A DNA stretch of 64,000 bases from assembly GCA_023264815.1 (NCBI GenBank), contig JAHFUZ010000004.1, positions 115,829 to 179,828 of the forward strand, read 5' to 3'. Under the pieces are notes generated by a model. The model was not told where the DNA came from. It ran no database searches and was given only the letters and a program-made list of their open reading frames with translations. Shown here piece after piece: positions 43,715 to 50,572 of the stretch (its first letter is position 1; the number at the start of each line of letters is the position of its first letter). Origin of the DNA: Arthrobacter sp. GTDB taxonomy: Bacteria > Actinomycetota > Actinomycetes > Actinomycetales > Micrococcaceae. The translations under genes and the position numbers were made by a program.

Positions 43715-45541
43715 TTGGCACACCTTCTTGGCGGCGAGAACCTCACGGTTTCGTACGCAACCCGAACCGTCCTGGACGGCATCACCCTTGGACTGGAGGA
43801 GGGTGACCGGATCGGCATGGTGGGCCGGAACGGTGACGGCAAATCGACCCTGATGCGCCTGCTGGCCATGCGCTCCACCCCGGATTCCGGCCGCGTCACC
43901 AAGCGCGGCGACGTCAACATCGGCTACCTGGACCAAAGCGACGTCCTCGACGGCGACCTGACGGTGGGTGCCGCGATCGTCGGTGACCAGGCCGACTACG
44001 AGTGGGCCCGCAACCCCCGGATCCGGGAGATCATGGGCGGGCTGGTCTCCGACGTCGACTGGCACGCCAATGTGCATGCCCTCTCCGGCGGGCAGAAACG
44101 CCGCGTGGCCCTCGCCAAGCTCCTCATTGAGGACCACGACGTCATCATGCTCGACGAGCCCACCAACCACCTTGACGTCGAAGGCGTTGCCTGGCTGTCC
44201 CGGCACCTGAAGACCCGGTGGCGGGCCAACCAGGGCGCCTTCCTGGTGGTCACCCACGACCGCTGGTTCCTCGACGAAGTCTGCACCAGGACTTGGGAAA
44301 TCCACGACGGAATCATGGACCCGTTCGACGGCGGTTACGCCGCCTACGTGCTGGCCCGCGCCGAACGCGACCGCGCCGCCTCCGTGATGGAAAGCAAGCG
44401 CCAGCAGCTGGTCAAGAAGGAACTCGCCTGGCTGCGCCGGGGCGCCCCCGCGCGGACAGCCAAGCCCAAATTCCGCATCGAAGCCGCCAACGCCCTGATC
44501 GCCGACGTGCCGGAGCCGCGTGACTCGACGGCCTTGAGCAAGATGGCCACGGCGAGGCTCGGCAAGGATGTCCTCGATCTCGAGAATGTTTCGCTTGACT
44601 TCCTGGGCGGCGACGCCGGCCAGAAGCTGTTCGACAACATCACCCTGCGGCTTGCCCCGGGGGAGCGGCTGGGCCTGGTGGGCGTGAACGGCGCCGGCAA
44701 GACCACCCTGCTGAAACTCCTCAACGGCCAGATCGAACCTACTTCCGGCAAGGTCAAACGCGGCAAGACAGTGGTCACTGCGGTACTTACCCAGGAAGTC
44801 AAAGAGCTTGACGACGTCTCCGACCTGCGCGTCATCGAGGTCATTGAGCGCGAGAAGCGTTCCTTCAACGTTGGCGGCAAGGAGTTCACCGCAGGTCAGC
44901 TCGTGGAGCAGCTCGGCTTCACCAACGAAAAGCAGTGGACCCCCGTCAAGGACCTGTCCGGTGGTGAGCGCCGGCGCCTCCAGCTGCTGCGCCTGCTCGT
45001 GGGCGAACCCAACGTCCTGATGCTCGATGAGCCCACCAACGACCTCGACACCGACACCCTCGCCGCCGTCGAAGACGTCCTGGACGGGTGGCCGGGCACG
45101 CTCGTTGTGGTCAGCCACGACCGCTACCTGCTGGAGCGCGTCACGGACCACCAGATGGCACTCCTGGGCGACGGCAAGATCCGCGCCCTGCCGCGCGGCG
45201 TGGACCAGTACCTGGAACTCCGCGAATCCGCCCTCGCCGGCTCCACTATTACCGGCGGCGGAAACCCCGTCACCGGAGCCGGCGGCAGCTCCGCCCCGGC
45301 GGCGTCCGGAGCCTCCGAAGCCGAGAAACGCGACGCCCGCAAGGCCAAGAACCGCATCGAACGCCAGCTCGGCAAACTCGAACAGGCGGAAAAGAAGATC
45401 CACGACCAGATGGTCAAGAGCACAGCCGACTCCGACTTCGACGCCCTGGCTGAGCAGAACAAGAAACTCAAGGACCTGGCAGGGGAGCGCGAAGCGCTGG
45501 AACTCGAATGGCTCGAAGCCCTGGAAGTCCTCGGCGAGTAG
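43715..45541 (+). CDS. ABC-F family ATPase (ribosome-associated)
   Basis: A cytosolic protein with two ATP-binding cassettes and no membrane domain. Cassette 1: GRNGDGKST, LSGGQKRRVALAK, VIMLDEPTNHLD. Cassette 2: GVNGAGKTTLLKLL, LSGGERRRLQLLRLL, VLMLDEPTNDLD. The linker is charged and a C-terminal coiled coil (about 530-600, rich in K/E/Q) resembles Uup. ABC-F proteins act on the ribosome E site; Uup-like, EttA-like and resistance forms cannot be separated here. Length is 608 aa. The start is TTG at 43715, 34 nt after ispE, with a weak ribosome site. Its stop lies 1 nt from that of tetR. Confidence 0.93.
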   Translation: MAHLLGGENLTVSYATRTVLDGITLGLEEGDRIGMVGRNGDGKSTLMRLLAMRSTPDSGRVTKRGDVNIGYLDQSDVLDGDLTVGAAIVGDQADYEWARNPRIREIMGGLVSDVDWHANVHALSGGQKRRVALAKLLIEDHDVIMLDEPTNHLDVEGVAWLSRHLKTRWRANQGAFLVVTHDRWFLDEVCTRTWEIHDGIMDPFDGGYAAYVLARAERDRAASVMESKRQQLVKKELAWLRRGAPARTAKPKFRIEAANALIADVPEPRDSTALSKMATARLGKDVLDLENVSLDFLGGDAGQKLFDNITLRLAPGERLGLVGVNGAGKTTLLKLLNGQIEPTSGKVKRGKTVVTAVLTQEVKELDDVSDLRVIEVIEREKRSFNVGGKEFTAGQLVEQLGFTNEKQWTPVKDLSGGERRRLQLLRLLVGEPNVLMLDEPTNDLDTDTLAAVEDVLDGWPGTLVVVSHDRYLLERVTDHQMALLGDGKIRALPRGVDQYLELRESALAGSTITGGGNPVTGAGGSSAPAASGASEAEKRDARKAKNRIERQLGKLEQAEKKIHDQMVKSTADSDFDALAEQNKKLKDLAGEREALELEWLEALEVLGE

Positions 45542-45542
45542 C

Positions 45543-46169
45543 TCATGCTTCGGACTGCAGGTCCGGGTCTTTTTTGAGGCCTGTGAGGCCGTTCCAGGCG
45601 AGGTTTACCAGGTGGGCGGCGACAGTGTGTTTGTCGGGCTGGCGGGCGTCCTGCCACCACTGGCCGGTCATGGCCACCATGCCGACGAGCATCTGGGCGT
45701 ACATGGCCCCGTCTTCGGCGCTGAGGCCGCGGCGCAGGAATTCGTCGGACAGGATGTGCTCCACGCGGGCGGTGACGTGGGAGAGCAGGGTGGAGAAGGC
45801 ACCTTCGGGCTGTGACGGGGGAGCGTCCCGCATCAGGATCCGGAAGCCTTCCGTGTGGTCCTCAATGTAGGTCAGCAGGGCCAGGGCGGCACGTTCCACG
45901 AGGACGCGCGGCTTGGCTTCCTCAGTGAGGGCAGCGGTAATGGAATCCAGCAGGATCCGGAACTCGGATTCGACCACCTGCGTGTACAGGCCCTCCTTGG
46001 AGCCGAAGTGCTCGTAGATGACGGGCTTGGAAACCCCTGCGCAGGCTGCGATCTCCTCGATGGTGGTGCCGTCGAGTCCGCGGGCGGCGAACAGACCACG
46101 CCCGACGCCGATCAGCTGGCTGCGTCTCTGCACGCCTGTCATCCGTGCCCGGGGTGGGTTGTTAATCAC
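45543..46169 (-). CDS. TetR family transcriptional regulator
   Basis: A 208-residue repressor-type protein. The N-terminal helix-turn-helix is clear: RSQLIGVGRGLFAARGLDGT, then TIEEIAACAGVSKPVIYEHFGSKEGLYTQVV. The C-terminal ligand domain ends in WWQDARQPDKHTVAAHLVNLAWNGL. The inducer is unknown. It corresponds in position to Rv1019, between the rpf and glmU groups. GTG at 46169 is the most likely start; ATG at 46142 is an alternative. It is convergent with the ABC-F gene, 1 nt apart. Confidence 0.92.
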   Translation of the reverse strand: MINNPPRARMTGVQRRSQLIGVGRGLFAARGLDGTTIEEIAACAGVSKPVIYEHFGSKEGLYTQVVESEFRILLDSITAALTEEAKPRVLVERAALALLTYIEDHTEGFRILMRDAPPSQPEGAFSTLLSHVTARVEHILSDEFLRRGLSAEDGAMYAQMLVGMVAMTGQWWQDARQPDKHTVAAHLVNLAWNGLTGLKKDPDLQSEA

Positions 46170-46331
46170 CTTTCCATCATGCCCTAGCGGCGTTGAATGG
46201 CGCCGCGTGAAACGTTACTTACCGCCTCCGGGACGGCGGCCGGCCAGGCCCGGTCCGCTGCCGTGTCGCGGGCTGCCCTGAACACATGGCAAAATAATTA
46301 CTTGTGTCTTGGCCTCGCGCCTCCGGCACGG

Positions 46332-46403
46332 TCCGCTCTGGTGTAATGGCAGCACCCCGGCCTTTGGAGCCGTGGAGTATAGGTTCGAATCCTATGGGCG
46401 GAA
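46332..46403 (+). tRNA. tRNA-Gln (anticodon TTG)
   Basis: A 7-bp acceptor stem (46332-46338 with 46396-46402, discriminator A 46403) and a D-arm beginning GTGTAATGGCA are seen. The anticodon loop CTTTGGA gives TTG (46364-46366, reads CAA). The T-arm ATAGG-TTCGAAT-CCTAT is canonical. CCA is not encoded. The anticodon stem has one C-U mismatch at its outer end. It lies between divergent tetR and glmU. Confidence 0.96.
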
Positions 46404-46512
46404 CTGCTGTGCCAAGAGCGTCCAGTATTATGAAGTCGGTGCCCCGGCAGGCTCATGGCCGGACAGGCGCCGCGCCCGGCGCCACGCGCAACCAAGCAAG
46501 GAGAGCCCGTAC

Positions 46513-47991
46513 GTGATCCCCGAGAATACCGGCCCAGCCGCCGTCATCGTTCTGGCAGCAGGCGCCGGTACCCGGATGAAGTCCCGTACCCCCAAGATCC
46601 TGCATGAGATCGGCGGCCGCTCCATGGTGGCCCATGCCCTCCTGGCCGCCCGCAGCATCAACCCCGGACGCCTGGCCCTGGTGGTACGCCACGAACGCGA
46701 CCTGGTGGCCGGCCACCTGAACGACCTGGACCCTGGAGCCCTCATTGTGGACCAGGACGACATCCCCGGCACCGGACGCGCCGTCGAGGTGGCCCTGAAC
46801 GCCCTGGACGCAGAGGAAAAGCTCGAAGGCACCGTCGTGGTGACCTACGGCGATGTCCCCCTCCTCACCGGCGGCCTGCTCGAAGACCTGGTGGCCACGC
46901 ACGAACGCGAAGGCAACGCCGTGACCGTACTCACCGCGCTGCTCGATGACGCCACGGGCTACGGCCGGATCCTGCGTGGCGATGACGACTCCGTCACCGG
47001 CATCCGCGAACACAAGGACGCCACGGAAACCGAACACCTGATCCGCGAGGTCAATTCGGGCATCTATGCCTTCGATGCCGCCGTCCTCCGCGACGCGCTG
47101 GTGCACGTCACCACTGACAACTCACAGGGCGAGAAATACCTCACCGACGTCCTCGGCCTTGCCCGCCAGGCTGGCGGCCGGGTTGCGGCGGTGGTCACCG
47201 AAGACCGCTGGCAGGTGGAAGGCGCCAATGACCGCGTGCAGCTCGCGGCCCTCGGCGCGGAACTGAACCGGCGCACGGTCGAAGCCTGGATGCGTGCCGG
47301 CGTGACCGTTGTCGACCCCGCCACCACCTGGATCGACTCCACTGTCACCCTGGACGAGGACGTCCGCATCCTTCCCAACACCCAGCTGCACGGAACCACC
47401 ACCGTGGCGAGGGACGCCGTCATCGGCCCCGACACCACCCTGACCGATGTCCGCATCGGCGAGGGCGCCACCGTCACCCGCACCCACGGTTCCGGGGCTG
47501 TGATCGGCGCGCGCGCCGCCGTCGGGCCCTTCACCTACCTGCGGCCCGGCACCGTGCTGGGTGAGACCGGAAAAATCGGGGCGTTCTACGAAACCAAGAA
47601 CGTCACCATCGGGCGCGGCTCCAAGCTGTCCCACCTCGGCTATGCCGGAGACGCCGAGATCGGCGAGGACACCAACATCGGCTGCGGCAACATCACAGCC
47701 AATTACGACGGCGAGAAGAAGCACCGCACGGTGATCGGCTCGGGCGTCCGCACAGGTTCCAACACAGTGTTTGTTGCACCGGTCACCGTGGGGGACGGCG
47801 CCTACAGCGGCGCCGGCGCGGTGATCCGCAAGGACGTTCCCGCGGGCGCCCTGGTGCTCTCCGTCGCCGCCCAGCGCAACGCCGAGGGCTGGGTTGTTGC
47901 CAACCGCCCCGGCTCACGATCGGCGCAACTGGCCCAGGCGGCCGCCCCAGACTCCTCAAGTACCCCAGCACCGACAGAAGAGGGCAAGTAA
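46513..47991 (+). CDS. glmU: Bifunctional GlcNAc-1-P uridyltransferase / GlcN-1-P acetyltransferase
   Basis: Makes UDP-GlcNAc, precursor of peptidoglycan, in two steps: acetylation of GlcN-1-P in the C-terminal domain and uridylylation in the N-terminal domain. The pyrophosphorylase motif LAAGAGTRMKSRTPKIL is at residues 14-30; the left-handed beta-helix runs from about 265, with AFYETKNVTIGRGSKLSHLGY and GCGNITANYDG containing the acetyltransferase residues. Length is 492 aa. GTG at 46513 follows AGGAG by about 9 nt. It forms an operon with prs 2 nt downstream. Confidence 0.97.
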   Translation: MIPENTGPAAVIVLAAGAGTRMKSRTPKILHEIGGRSMVAHALLAARSINPGRLALVVRHERDLVAGHLNDLDPGALIVDQDDIPGTGRAVEVALNALDAEEKLEGTVVVTYGDVPLLTGGLLEDLVATHEREGNAVTVLTALLDDATGYGRILRGDDDSVTGIREHKDATETEHLIREVNSGIYAFDAAVLRDALVHVTTDNSQGEKYLTDVLGLARQAGGRVAAVVTEDRWQVEGANDRVQLAALGAELNRRTVEAWMRAGVTVVDPATTWIDSTVTLDEDVRILPNTQLHGTTTVARDAVIGPDTTLTDVRIGEGATVTRTHGSGAVIGARAAVGPFTYLRPGTVLGETGKIGAFYETKNVTIGRGSKLSHLGYAGDAEIGEDTNIGCGNITANYDGEKKHRTVIGSGVRTGSNTVFVAPVTVGDGAYSGAGAVIRKDVPAGALVLSVAAQRNAEGWVVANRPGSRSAQLAQAAAPDSSSTPAPTEEGK

Positions 47992-47993
47992 CA

Positions 47994-48974
47994 ATGAGCG
48001 AAATTACGGCACACGGCGAGAAGAAGCTGGTGCTTGCCGCAGGGCGGGCGCACCCCGAACTGGCGCGGGAAATCGCTAAGGAACTGGGGACCGAGCTGCT
48101 GCCCGTCGACGCCTATGACTTCGCCAACGGGGAAATCTATGTCCGCGCCGGCGAAAGCGTCCGGGGAACCGACGCGTTCGTCATCCAGGCCCACCCGGCA
48201 CCCCTGAACAACCACCTGATGGAACAGCTGATCATGATTGATTCGCTGAAGCGTGCCTCCGCCAAACGCATCACCGTGGTCTCGCCGTTCTACCCGTATG
48301 CGCGACAGGACAAAAAAGGCCGCGGCCGCGAACCCATTTCCGCCCGGCTCGTGGCGGACCTGTACAAGACCGCCGGCGCCGACCGCATTATGAGTGTGGA
48401 CCTGCACACCTCCCAGATCCAGGGCTTCTTCGACGGCCCCGTTGACCACCTCATGGCCATCCCGCTCCTGGCCGACTACATCCGCACCCGCGTGGGATCC
48501 GACAACGTCACGGTGGTCTCCCCGGACACCGGCCGCGTCCGTGTCGCCGAGCAGTGGGCCGAGCGCCTTGGTGGAGCGCCGCTGGCGTTTGTGCACAAGA
48601 GCCGCGACCTTACCGTTCCCAACCAGGCTGTCTCCAAGACCGTGGTGGGCCAGATCGAAGGCCGCACCTGCGTCCTGATCGACGACATGATCGACACCGG
48701 CGGCACCATCTCCGGCGCGGTCCAGGTCCTGAAGAACGCCGGCGCGAAGGACGTCATCATCGCCGCCACGCACGCAGTGTTCTCCGACCCCGCCGCCCAG
48801 CGCCTGGCCGAGTCCGGCGCGCGCGAGGTAGTGGTCACCAACACGCTGCCGCTCGGCGCGCACCAGCAGTTCCCGCAGCTGACAGTGCTGTCCATCGCGC
48901 CGCTGATCGCCCGAGCCATCCGCGAAGTGTTCGACGACGGCTCGGTCACCAGCCTGTTCGACGGCAACGCCTGA
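47994..48974 (+). CDS. prs: Ribose-phosphate pyrophosphokinase
   Basis: Synthesises PRPP from ribose 5-phosphate and ATP for nucleotide, histidine and tryptophan synthesis. The class I motif VVSPFYPYARQDKKGRGREP, metal site DLHTSQIQGFFD and PRPP loop VLIDDMIDTGGTI are intact. Length is 326 aa. It is immediately downstream of glmU (as Rv1018c-Rv1017c), so both are one transcript ending at the hairpin at 48993. Confidence 0.97.
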   Translation: MSEITAHGEKKLVLAAGRAHPELAREIAKELGTELLPVDAYDFANGEIYVRAGESVRGTDAFVIQAHPAPLNNHLMEQLIMIDSLKRASAKRITVVSPFYPYARQDKKGRGREPISARLVADLYKTAGADRIMSVDLHTSQIQGFFDGPVDHLMAIPLLADYIRTRVGSDNVTVVSPDTGRVRVAEQWAERLGGAPLAFVHKSRDLTVPNQAVSKTVVGQIEGRTCVLIDDMIDTGGTISGAVQVLKNAGAKDVIIAATHAVFSDPAAQRLAESGAREVVVTNTLPLGAHQQFPQLTVLSIAPLIARAIREVFDDGSVTSLFDGNA

Positions 48975-48992
48975 TTCGCCGTTACCGCCGCG

Positions 48993-49040
48993 GCGCCGGG
49001 CCCGTTTTCAGTATTCGGGTCCGGCGCTGGTAAGCTTTTT
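48993..49040 (+). terminator. Terminator of glmU-prs
   Basis: A 12-bp stem with one G-T pair (48993-49004 with 49016-49027) has an 11-nt loop, and TTTTT follows at 49036-49040. It begins 18 nt after prs. Confidence 0.78.
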
Positions 49041-49075
49041 CACGATACCTTGGCGAGGGAGAGCAGTCTCCGTTA
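49041..49075 (+). promoter_or_regulatory. Structured element in rplY leader with 5S rRNA-like sequence
   Basis: The stretch contains GGGAGAGCAG (49057-49066), one base different from GGGAGAGTAG in the 3' loop-E strand of actinobacterial 5S rRNA as I recall it. It can also fold as GGAGA-GCAG-TCTCC (49058-49071). L25 binds 5S loop E, so autoregulation by mimicry is conceivable. Confidence 0.3.
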
Positions 49076-49190
49076 TCGACTGGGTCTGAATCTCCCTTCG
49101 GGTAGGGCGCCGCACCGGCGGCCCGGCGTTGAAGGTCGTAACGGACCTCCGCCCTTGCTGAACACCGTTTAGTCTTCCGAGGAGATACCC

Positions 49191-49784
49191 ATGTCTGAGC
49201 AGAAGCTCGCAGCAGAAGTACGCACCGAATTCGGCAAGGGCTTTGCCCGCCGCGCCCGCATGGCGAACCTGATCCCCGCCGTCATCTACGGCCACGGCGC
49301 AGCCCCGATCCACATCACCCTGCCGGCCAAGGCCACCACCCTGGCAGTCCGCACCGCCAACGCCCTGCTCTCCCTGGACGTCAACGGCGAAGAGCACCTG
49401 GCCCTGGTCAAGGACGTTCAGCGCGACCCCATCAAGCAGATCATCGAGCACATCGACCTTCTGACCGTCCGCAAGGGCGAAAAGGTCACCGTCGACATCC
49501 CCGTCCACGTTGTTGGCGAAGTTGCTCCGGGCAACGTCCACAACCAGGAACTGACCGTCATCTCGCTCGAGGCCGAGGCAACCCACCTGCCCACCGCCAT
49601 CGAGGTTGACATCGAAGGCCGCACCGCCGGACAGCACATCCACGCTTCCGACCTGGTCCTGCCGAAGGGCTCCGTTCTGCTGGCCGATGCCGATGCACTG
49701 GTGGTCAACATCTCCGAAGCCGTTGAGATCGCAGAAGAAGGCGAAGCAGCAGCCGAGGCATCCGCCGAGGCAGCAGCCGAGTAA
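49191..49784 (+). CDS. rplY: 50S ribosomal protein L25/general stress protein Ctc
   Basis: Binds 5S rRNA in the large subunit. The N-terminal L25 domain (1-95: LAAEVRTEFGKGFARRARMA, IPAVIYGHG) and the C-terminal TL5/Ctc beta domain (96-185) are both present. A Glu/Ala-rich acidic tail ends the protein. Length is 197 aa. ATG at 49191 has GAGGAG about 8 nt upstream. The 216-nt leader after prs is long and structured, so the gene probably has its own promoter and translation control. prs-rplY-pth order matches Rv1017c-Rv1014c. Confidence 0.96.
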   Translation: MSEQKLAAEVRTEFGKGFARRARMANLIPAVIYGHGAAPIHITLPAKATTLAVRTANALLSLDVNGEEHLALVKDVQRDPIKQIIEHIDLLTVRKGEKVTVDIPVHVVGEVAPGNVHNQELTVISLEAEATHLPTAIEVDIEGRTAGQHIHASDLVLPKGSVLLADADALVVNISEAVEIAEEGEAAAEASAEAAAE

Positions 49785-49801
49785 TCACGCACCGCTTCGC
49801 A

Positions 49802-49835
49802 GCTGTGGCCGGACCCGTATGGGCCCGGCCACAGC
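49802..49835. terminator. Hairpin after rplY
   Basis: The outer stem is at 49803-49812 and 49825-49834, with an inner stem CCC/GGG closed by GTAT; a single A-C mismatch interrupts them. It lies 18 nt after the rplY stop and has no T-run. Confidence 0.7.
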
Positions 49836-49851
49836 CATGTCCGGACCACCA

Positions 49852-49857
49852 TAGGAT
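49852..49857 (+). promoter_or_regulatory. -10 element TAGGAT, leaderless start of pth
   Basis: TAGGAT is followed by 6 nt (GGAACA) and ATG at 49864. Confidence 0.6.
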
Positions 49858-49863
49858 GGAACA

Positions 49864-50454
49864 ATGACTGACACTTGGCTGATTGTTGGCCTCGGAAACC
49901 CCGGCGCCGAATACAAGGGCAACAGGCACAACGTCGGCCACATGGTCCTGGACGAACTTGCCGGCCGGTTGGGCGGAAGCTTTAAGACCCACAAGGCGCG
50001 GGCCCAGGTCCTTGAAGGCCGGCTCGGTATCGGCGGTCCCCGCGTGGTGCTGGCCAAACCGATGAGCTACATGAATGTCTCCGGCGGACCTGTGGCAAGC
50101 CTGGCGAATTTTTACGGCATCGGGCCGGATCATGTGGTGGCCGTCCATGACGAGATCGACATCCCCTTTAATACGGTGAAACTGAAGTGTGGCGGCGGCG
50201 AGGGCGGCCACAACGGTCTTCGGGACATCTCCAAAGCACTCGGGACCAAGGACTACTTGAGGGTCCGGGTAGGTGTGGGCCGTCCGCCGGGCCGCATGGA
50301 TACCGCCGATTACGTCCTGCGGGATTTCGGCACCACGGAACGCAAGGACATTCCCTTCCTGCTGGATGAGGCCGCTGACGCGGTGGACATGCTTGTCAGG
50401 GACGGTCTGACTGCAGCCCAGCAGAAATTCCACCCGGCCAAAACTGACGTGTAG
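49864..50454 (+). CDS. pth: Peptidyl-tRNA hydrolase
   Basis: Releases peptides from peptidyl-tRNA that drops off the ribosome. Catalytic H22 and N12 lie in [21 protein letters not shown], and the conserved [22 protein letters not shown] and [13 protein letters not shown] segments follow. Length 196 aa is standard. Own -10 element and preceding hairpin make it independent of rplY. Confidence 0.97.
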   Translation: MTDTWLIVGLGNPGAEYKGNRHNVGHMVLDELAGRLGGSFKTHKARAQVLEGRLGIGGPRVVLAKPMSYMNVSGGPVASLANFYGIGPDHVVAVHDEIDIPFNTVKLKCGGGEGGHNGLRDISKALGTKDYLRVRVGVGRPPGRMDTADYVLRDFGTTERKDIPFLLDEAADAVDMLVRDGLTAAQQKFHPAKTDV

Positions 50455-50482
50455 CAAATGAACTAAAAATGCTGCGTCCCTG

Positions 50483-50510
50483 TTCACCTTTCGCTGCCAA
50501 GGGGTACGCT
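50483..50510 (+). promoter_or_regulatory. Candidate promoter of the first LAL gene
   Basis: TTCACC (50483-50488), a 16-nt spacer and TACGCT (50505-50510) form the candidate. It predicts an approximately 55-nt leader containing the 50537-50569 repeat. Confidence 0.35.
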
Positions 50511-50536
50511 ACTTCCTAAGCGGGGGAGCGATGGGG

Positions 50537-50569
50537 CTTATCCCGCTTTAGTGGGATCTAGGGGATAAG
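50537..50569 (+). promoter_or_regulatory. Inverted repeat covering the ribosome site of the first LAL gene
   Basis: CTTATCCC (50537-50544) is fully complementary to GGGATAAG (50562-50569). The second arm overlaps the AGGGG ribosome site (50560-50564), which stands 8 nt before ATG 50573. Folded RNA would mask initiation. Confidence 0.5.
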
Positions 50570-50572
50570 TTC

